A DNA stretch of 64,000 nucleotides from Mesostigma viride (Eukaryota > Streptophyta > Mesostigmatophyceae > Mesostigmatales > Mesostigmataceae), in NCBI GenBank assembly GCA_009746045.1, contig RPFO01000406.1:298501-362500 (forward strand), given 5' to 3'. A program made the position numbers and the translations under genes. The notes under the pieces are model-generated. The model was not told the origin of the DNA and did no database searches. It saw nothing but the letters and a program-made list of their open reading frames with translations. Every line of letters begins with the position of its first letter. Position 1 is the stretch's first letter. This document shows, one piece after another, positions 46,721 to 58,722 of this stretch.

Positions 46721-49700
46721 TCACTGTGACCGGCTGCCCTGCTTGATCACGCACAGCAGGTCGTGCACGAGCCAAGGGAAACCCGCCACGTCGCGCCGCG
46801 CGTGCGCCCAGGTGCCGTGACAGCAAAAATACCACGCGGACGCCTTGCGCAGCGCGCGCTCGCCATCCCCCTCCACGTCGGCCCAAAAATAGCCGCGGAA
46901 CTCCCGCCTCAGCTCCGCCAGTGCATGATTGAGCCTCAGCTGCGCGTCATCGCTCTTCTCCCCCTTGAGGCTTTTCTTAGAAAACTTGAGCACGTGGCCG
47001 CTCCACAGCTGTGCCTCGTCGTCCACGCCGAACTGATCCATTAACCCCCAGAGGCGGTACCGGTACTCGTCACAATCCGCGCACGCGCCCCCCAGGTATT
47101 CCTCGAACCCTGGGTACGCGAGGTCACTGTCGTATGTCACCGTGGCCCATCCTGCCTCGTTATGGGTCTGACCTGCATGCTCGATGTCACCCTGAGGCCC
47201 TGAACGGTAGTAGGCACTCTGGGATGATGCTATCCGTTGGGTGGTTGAGGGCGAGTGCCTCTCTTCCGCCTGCCTCAGCGCCACCACTTGGTCGTACATG
47301 CGCCCCAGCAGCTTGTCCGAATGGTAACTCGGTTTGCGCTTGTTGGCCATGAAGTGGGGGAAACGCGGTGCGACCAGGTCCCTGGGGAAGATGGCCGGGT
47401 TGCCAGTCTTTGCAAAATCGACGGCGGTGGAGTGCAGCGCGGCCAGTTTGAGGCAGGCCTCGTCGAGCGCGCCGACAGGGCTGAAGTCGGCGTGGGCAAG
47501 GTGGGCGTTGGCGATCTGGCCTGCAGGTGGGCATGCATGTGTGGACACGAGTAGCGAATTGTATCGATAGGAGGTTGGGACATGTGAGTTGCAAAGTATG
47601 TAATCATGATTCATGGGATTCAGCGGGACATTTACAAAAATGAAACCATGACCTATAGCTTGCCCCCTTGACGCGCATGCATGTGTTGCAGAGCATGAAT
47701 TTCATTCGATCACCCATTCATTGATAAGCTTCATCTGCTGGGAGAGTTGTGCTTTGCAACCTGCCTGCCACTAGGTACCTTCCTGGTTGTGGGATGAGCA
47801 ATGAAACTGCAACTATTTGAGCAGTTAGATGTTATGCCCCATGACCAGGTTATATAGCTCGCCCCCCCGCCCGCCCGCCCACCCGCCCGCCCGTCCGCCT
47901 GCCCATTTGTCCGCCCGCCCACTCACGCATCAACACAGCTAAGAGACAGGAGCTCAAGAAAGGACGAAAGCATTTTTCAGCCTCGAAAAGAGTACTCACG
48001 CATGGCACACCACAACAGGCAAGCGGAGCAAGTTTGGGTGACCCTGATCCTAGCCACCACCGCAACAAAGGCAAGGGGTAGAGCCATCAAAGAAGTCAAC
48101 CCGGCAGTACAGCGGTGGGCTGCCCTCTACCCATGAAGCATAAGCAAGGACACAGCAGTAACCATGCAAGAGCAGCCATTTAGCGCTATCTCTGCAGAAG
48201 AAGTTCAGCAATGCGAGAGCTTTAGTGAGGTGGACAGCCCGTGACAACGACGACCCCAAACAGACATGGGCCGAGAGCAAGCGCGCGCATTCTTTACCAC
48301 CAATGATGAAAGACAGCCACCACCAACAGCGAACAGTCACGAAGCCCTTGTGTGCGCGCTTCACTATGCATAGAAGGGAGGGCAACAGCAGCACCGACTG
48401 CAGCAAGTCCGAGAGCAATCAGCAGAGAGCAATCATCCGCGAGCGCCGTACCGAGTACTACTGCACGGCACACTACTAAGGGCAAGCAGAGGGAAAGCAT
48501 AAGAGCAACCACACGCGCAAGCCGTACCCAGGTTGCTGTTCTGCATGTAGTGGATGAACCAATCCACTAAATCCGCCATAACCACGTCTCGATCCAGCAC
48601 CTTGGGCGGCAGCGCGCTGTATGCCATCGGCTCCACCTGCGTCGGCGGCAGCAGCCCATCCTCCCAAATCACAAAAAACTTGTCCCCGTCCAGGTCGCCG
48701 CCGCTCATCATGTTCGGAAGCGGCCGGTCGCCAGTCTTAGGAAACACCACGACATCCACCAGATGGCCCAGCCGAGGTTGTGCCACGGCGGAGACCACCC
48801 GCAGATCACCCGGGTGTAACGACGGGCACCGGCCGACTAAGACGCGGGGACCAATCACCGGTGTGACCTGATTCGTCACCGGGTCCGTGTACTGCGCAAA
48901 CACTTGGTCGGGGGCCAGCACGCCAAGTTCATCCAGGACACCGAATAGCACCACGGCCTTGGGTACCGGCACCCTCGCCTTGGCCTCCAGCTCCAGCAGA
49001 CGATGAGCGCGCAGCGACCGCAGCATGCCCGCCAGGTGGCGGCACTGCGACGGCTCGAACCCGGCCTCGAGCATCTGGCACGCCACCGACATCGGGTGGG
49101 GGGGGGGCCATGCAGGAGGGGATGCGAATTCCGCCACGGAAGAAAAGGAGGTGCGGGGGGGGGGGCGCCAAGGGCGCCGGGGCAGAGTCGAGTGAGGGCT
49201 GAGAGAGCGCGGGCGTTGACATCACTGAGATATAAATAGCCGTTGAGAACGGCCCGGTTTGTCATTGTCGTTGCCATCATCGGCGGCCCACCCAGCAGGT
49301 CGTCAACGTGGCGCAGCGCGGCCTGCTGCAGCGACCAGATGCTGTCATCCGGCACTCCCAGCGCGGTCAGCAGCACGATGAGCTGGCGGTTAAGGTAGCA
49401 GGGGATGTACTTGGCGCGGTCAACGACTTCGAGCATGGCGTGCTGCGAGGTGAACTTGTCCATGGACGCACGCACCCACAGCTGCTTGACCATGGGAGTG
49501 GTAGCGCTGCTTGCCGCCCCTTGCTGCAAAGGCTGTCCCGCCTGCTGCGAATACTGTCCCAACCCGCAACCATCCAACAGTCCTCGTGACACCCCCATGC
49601 TGCCGCTGCTGCCACTGCCAACCCCGGCACACCCGCCGTCACTAGTACCCCCCGGCAAGATATCGCGCATTATGCTGTCGGCGCCCCACACGGCGAGCAT

Positions 49701-52700
49701 GCCCTTGCAGCCCTTGAAGCGAACCTGGAACGCACAAGGCACCCTGGCCAGACCCATGGCCGCCGCCATCCGCGCCGCCAGGTCCGGCGTCACCACGCCG
49801 ATGCCATCCGAGAAGCAGTATCCGTCCCTGCTGACCTCGGCCAGCCGGCCCCAGCTGGCATCCGGAACCTCCATCGTGGGCACCGTGGTGGAGAAGCACT
49901 GCCCCATGCGCGAGGCGTAGCGGCCGGGGCACCGGATGGACGTCAGGTCGCCCATGAGTCGCCAGATGTCGTCCACGGAGCAGGGCAGTGGGGGCGCGCC
50001 CTTCCATCGCCCGATCTCCCCCCCAAGTGGGCCTTGTCCCCCAACAATCATTCCTCCCCTCGCTGCCCCTCCCACTGCAGTCCTGAACAACTGAGCCTGC
50101 AGTCCAGTGAGTCCTGTCCCTGTGGCATGTGCTCGCACCCCCGCATCTCCTTGCCCCGCCTGTACTTGCCCCAAATCTCCTTGACACGCCTGTATGTGCC
50201 CCGTGGCCGCTCGCAGACCGCTCTCGTCTGCCCCCTCGGCGCAGAACATCCACATGCTCTGCGATTTCAGCTGGCTGTCTGAATAGCCCAGGAAGGTGAA
50301 GTGGCGGCCGCCGATGCGTATGCCCGATGTCAGCACGCGGCGCATGCGGCCCACCATGTCGGTGGGCAGGTGGGTCACACCACCTGTGGCCTGGCCGTGC
50401 GTCGTGCCTTCCCTTGCCTGGCTCGTCGTCTGTGATGGCGGCACGCCTGGGCCCTGCGGCTGGCCAGCTGGGGGCTGCTGGAACATCTTAAAGATAAGCT
50501 CAAAGACGCCACTGCCTGGCGACAGAAGGTCGTCAATTTTGTTGCCGCTGCCATTCCTGACGCCGCCGCCGCTGTTGCTGTCGCTGCTGCCGTTGTTGTT
50601 GCCGTTCCCATTCCTCCCGTTCGCGTTGCCACTCTCACGGTCCAGCGCGGACCACACGGGCCCCATCCCTTCCTCTGCGAAGTTGAGGCGGAGGAAGCGG
50701 TCCAGGTGTCCGCGCCCAAACAGCCGCAGCAGCCGATTGGACACCTCGGTGACGGGCGGCTGCGGCACCACGCACAGGGGAGTCACCGTCACACTGCGCA
50801 CGCGCACCAGCCGAGGGGGTCCTCTCCTCCCGTCCTCCGCCGTCCCAACCCCATCCCCATCCCCAAGCCACTCACCCTCCTCCTCCTCCTCTTTGTCAAT
50901 ATCCAGATCGTCATCGCCATCCAGCGCAGGATCGCCCTCATCGAACCCATCCCGCGCAGCTGCGTCCATCCCAGAAGGCCCAGCATGCTCCGCCAAGCCA
51001 TTCGCGTCGCCGCTGCTCTGTTGCACGACGTCCACCGCTTGCAGGACACTGCCACCTGCAACGCCCGCTAGGCCACTGGCACTGGCCGCGCCGCCCCCTG
51101 ATGCTTCCCCCCTCCAATACCTCAGCCATGCCGCCAACCGATCCGCGGCGGCATCGGTGCCGTTCGCTAGCGATGCCACGCCCACCACCGCTGCCACCCG
51201 TTGGAGGATGGCCATCGCCCTTGAGGCAGGCACGGACGCCAGCAACGTCACGAGCTCTCGCGTGATGTGCGCCCGCAGAAGCTTCCTCTCGGCCATCGCG
51301 CACTCCACCGCATGTTGCACGCGAAAGGGGAGTCGATGGAAGGCGGGCCGCGCATGCAGGAAGGGTTCGAACAGCTCGGTGGCCGATGAAGGCACCAGCA
51401 CGGGCCAGCGTGTGTGGCCCACATTGAAATGCTCCCCTGCAGGGTCCATTGTCGCTTCCCGTCTATCATCCTCAGCGAGCGACTCGTGGAGGAACCCGAA
51501 ACCGCTCAGGAGGCGCTCCAGCTTGCGAATGTTATTGCTGCTGCTGCTGCTGCTGCCACCGCCACCACGCGTGCAAACCACCACGTGGTACACGAGACAC
51601 TCCGAGAAAACCGAACCGTACGTTGACACGGGGCCATCTTTAGAAGCAGCCGAAGCAGTGGAAGAGGGGCTATGTTGGGAAGATGCATGAGATGAGGGGC
51701 AGTCTTTAGAGACAGAGCCGCGGAGCCCAGCCCCTGCAGATGAGCGGGCGCCCCCATGAGGCCCAGAAGAACCGGCCGATGGGCTATCTTCTGAAGAAGC
51801 GGCTGTGTCATCCCCCAGGTCAAACAAGCCCGACGGGTCGGTCACCCGCGTCCACACCAGCTCCTGCCCCTCCTCGTCGACATCCACGCTGGCCTCTCTG
51901 GGGCCCGCGTCCCTGGGCCCCACCTGCCAGACGTTCCAGGGGCCGTCCCCCCCCGCCATGAACGCCTGCCGCAGCGTGACCCCCCCGCCGTTGGCCTTGA
52001 CGGAGCCCCGGAACAGCTTGGGGGGGCGGGACAGCTGGAAGAGGAGCTCGAGTCGGCCACTCACGTCCTCACGCAGGCGCAGCGGGCGCTCGATCTGCTT
52101 CATGGGGAGGCTGGCACGGTAGCGGGTTGGCTTCATGGGCGGGGAGGAGTCATCGCCGATGTGGAACAAGAGCTCGAGTTTCCTGCGGCGGCCGTCAGCG
52201 ATCAACAAGACGTTCTGCTGGCATTCCCACAGGACCGGGAGTCGAGGGGCTGGGGTGGAGGGGCCGATGCCAGGTGTCAGCGCGCAGAGCCGCAGAGACG
52301 CGCAAGGGGTTGCGGCGAGGCTGGGGCGGTCCCCGAGGATGCGTTTCCGAGGCCCGCTGCCACGGTTCTCGTGCACCTTGAGCGGCCGGCCGGCAAATAC
52401 GAGGCGGCGGATGCTCGCCTTGTACTCGAGGAGTTCGAGGTGGGATCGCCTGGAAAGGACCACGAATGCGGCGCCAGCAGAACGGCCGTCCGCGTTGGTG
52501 CGGATCTCGCAGTGTAGCAGGGGGCTCGATGCGTCGGACGCGAGAGTCGACTCGTCGACGCCGAGCTCGGCGAGCAAGAACCGGGCCAGCTCGGCGGCCG
52601 TACGGCTGTACTGAACATTGGTGACGTAGCCGACCACGTTGCCCGCGGAGATGGCGTCCTCTTGCCGTTGCAGCTGCTCTGACTGGGCCGAGATTTTCTC

Positions 52701-52838
52701 TCGCTGCCTCTGTTGCTCCGCTTGGCTCCGAGCTAAGCTTGCGCGCTCCTCGCGCACGCGGTCATGCATGGCGAGTACTACGTGGGGGTCGGGCACGAAC
52801 GCGCGACGCAGTTTTCGGGTGCGTCCACGCCGCGGCAT
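46721..52838 (-). CDS. RDR: RNA-dependent RNA polymerase (eukaryotic RDR), three exons
   Basis: Exons 52838-49221, 49074-48528 and 47520-46721 give 1654 residues with matching phases (0, then 1). The intron 1 donor (GAT|GTCAAC) is weak. It was chosen because the GTGATG four bases earlier does not fit the phase of the only acceptor. The N-terminus has a Glu/Gln-rich coiled coil (35-65) and an RRM-like domain (YVTNVQYSRTAAELARFL) as in plant RDRs. The polymerase core follows: DGYCFSDGIGVV, FKGCKGMLAVW, RASMDKFTS, CYLNRQLIVLLTALGV, AKARVPVPKA, and the catalytic MMSGGDLDGDKFFV with Asp1333, Asp1335 and Asp1337. QIANAHLAHADFS and RFPHFM mark the C-terminal part. It should copy RNA into double strands for small-RNA silencing. 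Ser/Gly/Asn-rich insertions (about 380-450, 640-800, 1020-1060) make it unusually long. Confidence 0.93.
47862..47925. repeat. CCCG-type microsatellite (RDR intron 2)
   Basis: Imperfect (CCCG)n/(CCCA)n inside the 1007-base second intron. The rest of that intron has no gene. Confidence 0.9.
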
Positions 52839-53955
52839 GGGAGATGCGGATGGGAAGAGTTCTGGCTGCTTATGTGTTGAGTGGGGACACGATCTTTATG
52901 CTCCCCTATGCGCAAAGTTCGTGTCCTTAGGCCAACGGGCAACCCTATCATATCAACGTGCCTTACCGATCCTGACTAGTAATTACGCTCCAAGCAAACC
53001 GGCGGTTAATGGGACGCTCGACGAAGCGGGGCGTTAGAGATAGGAAGAGCCTTGCAGAATGTATTTCCTGTCCACAAAGGAAGATAATCCAACCATCGGG
53101 CACCGAAAACCTGCTGGCTGCAAACACGCCAAGGAGGACAGACCGAATCGGGGATGACGACAAAGCGTCGAGCTGAGACGTTGCCTGTACCGCAAAGTAA
53201 CTATGTCACCCTTTGGTACATCCCTTCCCGCTGACATACTGCGAGTAGCCGCGGCAGGATTCGCAATTCTGAAAGTACTAAACACCAGCAGCTTGCAAAT
53301 CACGTCTTGTCCTGTGTAATATACGCCACCCTTGTTTACGGGCGCTGTCCAAATGGGTTGTCTTGGATTCACCCAGTCACTTCCACAGTTTCACGTGACA
53401 CTGCAAGAGCGTCAGCTGTCATCGTGAAGGCACGTGTGCAAGGCGTCGCTGGGGCTGGCGGAGGTAGCGTCGCGTGGTCTGCATACAGTACTAGTTTCCT
53501 CAGCTTTCCGGCCGGTCCGGCCATGGTGGGGCACATGATGGCAAAGATGGCATGTACATGTACCTATGTATGTACTATGTACCTATGCACTGCCGCGCCG
53601 ATTGCCGCGCCGACTGGTTCAGCTCCGATCGACCGTATCATTCTGTCGCCTGTCTTCGCGACTGGACTGCGAACAACTAGCGCGTTCACGCTTGCGAGAG
53701 CTTGCGAGTCTCGAACTCATGCGATTGCTTGTGTGGCTGGACGCCACACAAGCAAGACGTGGACGGTTGATGATACCTGCTTGCGTGTGTGGTAACCGCC
53801 AGCGCTTTTCGGCTGCGCCAGCGAGACAACAGACAGCAAAATTTTGAATTTTGAAAGCCTGCTGCCTTCACGTGCTGAGGTGCGACGAGGTCCAGTTATA
53901 GGCTGACCACCGCATTACACTGCCAACGTTCCGTGCCATTCTCCTTTCCATTCCC
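52839..53955. promoter_or_regulatory. divergent intergenic region between RDR and plastid-protein gene
   Basis: 1.1 kb between two start codons pointing apart. It must hold both promoters unless upstream exons are missed. No named motif is identified. A 113-codon minus-strand frame at 53034-53372 has no recognisable domain and is not called. Confidence 0.4.
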
Positions 53956-56248
53956 ATGTCGGCCTTCACCTGTTCCATGGAGGCCTTGACATTGCCATCG
54001 TCGCGGGGCCTCCTGCAAGGACAGCATGTGAGCTTTCTTAAGCCCGTGAGGAGAGCCCGTCAGCGAGCTGTTGTTGTCAAAGCCGCTGCCGCGGATTTCG
54101 ACATGGCAGCCCGAATGACGAGAGACCATGTCATGGATACACATGCTCCAAAGCCCTCCATGCTGGATAAATTCTACGCGGCGTACAAGCTCATGTTTTT
54201 CAATCAGGTACTGACCTGCGTGCTAAGACACTCAGAAATTGCTACTAGGTTGTCTGCTATTCCTTCGAATATGAGTCTGACATCACCAATTTCTTTTCCT
54301 GGGATCGTGCCGGACTTGTACACCCGCAGCCTCCAGAGTTCGGCTCCAGGCCATCTGTGAAGGGTCGCCTTACAGCGTTGCTGGCTAGCGACCGATATGG
54401 GCTTACGGAGGAGGACCTGGAGATTCTGACGGACAGGGTAAGGGAACGCTCTTCTTGGCAATTATTCCCGCCGTGTCACCTCGAACGCTAGTGCCTTGGT
54501 CCAGTGGGTGTTTCGCCTATCCGACGCATGTGCTGACTTTGTAGAACAAGCCAACCGCGCCCGCCTCCACGTTTTACTGGCGTATTCTTCGCGAGCAGGT
54601 CATGCGAGCCATCGGAAATTACGTCGAGGTTGATGGCGTCAACAGCGCCGAGGTTATCCCCATCAAGCAGGTAAAAATGTGTACGTCTGGGGCCCTCGTC
54701 CCCGTTCCCAGTACACCACCCTGCAACCTCGTACCTTCACAGGCTAGTGTATGTCCACAAATCTCCCCCCTTCCTGACATCAGCTCTTTGCTGCCACTTT
54801 CGTTTTATATTTGCCACCTGAGAAGCATGGGCAGACATCCTGTGCAGTGTTTCATACAGTTCGATGAAGAACAGATTTAATTCCCATGTTTTTTTGCTCG
54901 TGTCATGATTGACCACCGTGGTATGCCGCAATTGGCCCCAAGGCAGTAGGCTGCTAGTAGGCCACCATGGTATGGCACCATGGTGCGCTACAACTAGGCC
55001 ATTCTAACTGTGGTATGCTACAACTAGGCCATTCTAAATGTGGTATGCTACAACTAGGCCATTCTAAATGTGGTATGCTACAATGCGTGGTCTAGCTGGT
55101 GCTATGGTCTTTGAGAATCTGCACTACTGCCAGCGTATGAGATTAAGTCTTTGCATGGATCCATGCTACTCTCAGAATTTCCTGAGGCTTGGAGTAGCCA
55201 GCATAATGATACCTTTGAACTCAATTTCTTTCCTTGAATCCGGGTTTTGGTCCTGCACTCCTAAACAGGCAACACGTCCTTGTTAATTTGTGCTCACACG
55301 TCTTGTCCACAACCATTGTCACACGTCTCGCCATTTTGCCGTTTCCCCTCTGCTCTCATCACCTCTCCTGCGATCACCTGTGCTTACCGTGCTAACCGGT
55401 GCATGCTCTCCCATGTATCTGCCAGTACTCACCCATACTTGCCTGTGCTCCCTGTATCTGCCCAACGCTTGCTTGTGTTATCGCAGCGTGGCAGCTCTGC
55501 CCTTGCCCCCCTCATCGAGAAGCAGGTGCTGCACGCCCAGTTCCGCGTCCGCCGCGTGAAACCTGCGGTGGACCGCAAGCAGCTGGAGCACGACGCGGCC
55601 GCCGCCGAGCAGGTCCCCTGGGCGCCCACCTGGGGCCGGCCCCTCCCCGTGGTGCCCGGGGCCACGGACAGGGAGGCGCATGCGGGTATGTGTCATGCGG
55701 CATGATGCTGTCCTCTCAATAACCTGTCCTCGTAGCCGATTCTGGCCAGGTTGTCGGTTGGTGGGGATATGGTTGACTTGAGGAAAAGGTCAACAAGCCA
55801 AATAGTCTTGCAAATGCTATTTGTTTCAGTATCTTTGACCGCTTTTCGAATGATATGGCGTGCTTCCCGGACCTTTCTACCTGTCCCTTTCTGCTTCTAT
55901 GGTTGGGGTAAGTGGGTGTTTGAAGGTACCAGTGACCTACAGCAGAGTGCTGATGCCCACCCAACAGCGTACTAGCATACCCATGAGACAATATGACTGG
56001 GACATGCCCAGCACTACCTGGAGAAGCCATAGTTGTGAAACTGGTTGTCTGTTCTCCCTTCTGCTGCCTGTGGCGTGGCTGGGAACTGACGTGGCTCCCC
56101 GTGATGGTTGTGTTTGGAATACCCGGTTGCAGAGATGGACGCGAACTTGGATGCCTGGAGCTGGCGGTTGGATGTGGAGCCCGAGGCTGCACGGACACGC
56201 GCAAATAGCTCTCGGAAGATGGAGCCCCATCAAGGGTTCTTCATGTAA
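53956..56248 (+). CDS. five-exon gene, probable plastid-targeted protein, function unknown
   Basis: Exons 53956-54207, 54249-54437, 54545-54670, 55487-55685 and 56133-56248 give 293 residues. All introns are GT..AG and the phases agree (0, 0, 0, 1). Residues 1-45 are Ser/Arg-rich and end RAVVVKAAAADFD, which looks like a chloroplast transit peptide and its cleavage zone. The mature part includes YEFESD-like YSFEYESDITNFFSW, GRLTALLASDRYGLTEEDLE, FYWRILREQVMRAIGNYVE, and a basic helix (QFRVRRVKPAVDRKQLE) followed by PWAPTWGRPLP. No family is recognised, no cofactor motif is seen and there is no transmembrane segment. Soluble stroma or a peripheral complex role is a guess. Intron 1 is only 41 bases. 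It is divergent from RDR and convergent with the sulfotransferase-like gene. Confidence 0.78.
54988..55083. repeat. 30-bp tandem repeat, three copies (intron 3)
   Basis: CTACAACTAGGCCATTCTAA plus ATGTGGTATG is repeated three times inside the 816-base intron of the plastid-protein gene. Confidence 0.9.
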
Positions 56249-58722
56249 TTTAGTTGCTGGATCACGTTACTTGTTGGGCAAGCAGGAGTGATGATGCGAC
56301 TCTGTACAGTGATAGCAATGAGCTGGGATGAAAACATCCCCAACCCTATTTATTTATGCAGTGTTTATTAGGTCACCCGAGGTGCTGATTATCTGGTTGG
56401 CACTGTAGCAGGCTTGCAAGCAATTGCAGCATTCATTGATACCTTGGCATGTACGAATGAAAGGTCATCCCAGGTAGCGCACTAACTTATGCTGCCAGTG
56501 TATGGATGGAAGGCTTACGCAGTTTGTACATACTCAATGCGTATACCTAGCCGTGTGTGTTTATTGTCTGTTTAATGGACACCTGGGTTTGGAAACTAAA
56601 CGTCTCTCTTGCAACGTAGAGCCCCCTAGCAGAGAGTTTTGCATGAAACTCTTAAATTCTGGCAGTACAACTTGAGATCTTCACTTGGCTTTGGGGCCAC
56701 CCCCAGGAACCCCCCCTCCAAGCCTACCAGAATGTCAGTGTTTCGATTAGTGCCTTTTGCTCCCCAAATGTGGCGGTGTAGTGACAGTTTTAGCAAATTG
56801 TGGCGATATCACCCCCAAATGACAGCTCCTAATACGCCACAAAGTGGCAGTCGGTGCTGTGCAACTTGGTAAACGCTGGTCGCCATGCACATAATGGCCG
56901 TGCCGAATCCAATGCTAGTACCTAGTGGCGCCACAGTCAACATAAGCTCCGCTTAATTAATGAGGGAAGGGGGGGCCGGTCTCTGCCCCCTGCCCGAGCT
57001 GTGCACAATCAGGGATTAAATGCACTCTGGTGCTCCGTTCGTGACTCCCCAACGGGAGCACGTAATGAATTAATTATTTAATTAATCGAATCACTGCAGA
57101 ATCTTGTGTTTTCCGTCGTTTAAGGGAGCGAGGTGCCGAAGGGCCGAAGAAGTGATACGTGGAATAAAACCACTTGGGTTGGGTAATTTTCTGATTTGGC
57201 ACGCCGCAAAGGTGAAAACCATTTACGTTCAGCGCCGGTCCGGCCGCGGAAAACGCGGAAAGACGCGATCTGTAATGGGTAATTGTCTCTTTGATGCACA
57301 CTGTACTATATTCTGATTTGTACTATATGACTGCACACAAACGCATCTGACTTGCATGGCAGATCGATCAAATTCACGTACGCTGCTAAGTTTTGGCACC
57401 CCTCCCCCCAACACCAGGCCTACCTTGACACGCATGAGCTAATCTGGAGTTCAAACAACTAGCTGATTTTCCGAGGTTTTTCGATGTTTCCTAGACAATT
57501 AACTAGAGAGAAGTATGTGACTGGACTGTGTAATTTTGTGTGACTTATGCACCCTGAGCGGGACAGTGCGTGGTATTTTGCATGGCGCTACAACTGGGTA
57601 TTTTGCAGCACGGTGTGCATATGCCTAATAATAAGCACGTTACTCCACGTCACGTGCCAAAGAGCATTCGGCATTGAAAGAAAATCAACGGCCTATAATG
57701 TTTATTGCAACACTTTAATTGGATTACTTCGCACCTGTCCACTAGAGACAGCTGCTTTAGTCCTCAAACAGCATTTGACCGCCATGCGACCAGGAATAGC
57801 CGTCTCACTTCACATTCAATGGACCCTTCAGTCATAAGGGACCTTGATCTTTCAACCAGGCCTCCAAATGCCAAAAAGCTAGCCAAACGCCAACAGCATG
57901 AAAGACAGAAGATACCTGGCACTGATTGTATGTTCAGACAGGAGCCCCGTACGTTTCCATGATAGGCACATGGGCAACTTGACTACTACATTGTGCACAC
58001 CACAAGGCCTGAGTGACACCTCCCCATCTTGCCACGCAGGCTGAACGGTGGCGGAGGGCGGCAGCACATACGATACCATATCTTTATTCCATTGTCAGGC
58101 AGCTCCTCCATGTAGTGGATCGTCAAGCTCATTTTACTAGAGACAAGCTGCCAACAGAAGGTAGGGTCGTCCTTACCCATGTCCAGTCTCCCGAAAGTCG
58201 CTCATCGGAAGCTTTGCTCCTGCACGTGCTGAAATGGAGCCACCTCTTCCCAGAAGTGTCACACTTTTGGGTACCTGGCATCTCCATTACTTCCCCTTTA
58301 CAAAAATACAGCAGTATTTCCCAGGCCACACAAGATGCTCCCAGACGGCATTCTTGACGACGTCGATTCAGTCTCATATCGAGAATTGGCACTTGAGCCC
58401 CCCCCCCCTCAACGACCAACACCGGGAGCATTGCCGAGAGGAGCATCCCATGGGCGATGGCCACCGTGCACAGCGGATGTCTCACGCAACATCAAAGATC
58501 CCCCCCTGAGCGTGTGTCACCCGACGCGGTGTCCGCTGCCACACGCAGTTTATTTTTGTCTCGAACAATTTGTCAGGGAGCGGTGGGTCATCGTCGGCCA
58601 TGCCCCTGTAAGCAACATCGAGCTCGCTGTGAGGGCAGATCAGGCCTACATGCACCAACCAGTGAACAAAACATCCTTCTCCTTCCCCTGTGCCCGTCCG
58701 TCCTGCCGTCCGCCCTCCTCAT
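56249..58722. other. intergenic stretch between convergent genes
   Basis: No gene is recognised in 2.5 kb. At 56953-57090 a segment bordered by TTAATTAA-type sequence at both ends contains CAGGGATTAAATG, which resembles the CAGGGATTAATTAA near 11565. This could be another small repeat with the same TTAA tail habit. Confidence 0.5.

Noticed and set aside
50296-51690. 464-codon plus-strand frame
   Set aside because: Antisense shadow of RDR exon 1, where core polymerase motifs are intact.
53034-53372. 112-codon minus-strand frame between RDR and the plastid-protein gene
   Set aside because: No motif, homology or splice support, and the composition resembles noncoding DNA.
57547-57962. Two overlapping plus-strand frames of 85 to 96 codons
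   Set aside because: No recognisable domain and no matching exons nearby. A short basic stretch (AKKLAKRQQHERQK) is not enough to call a gene.
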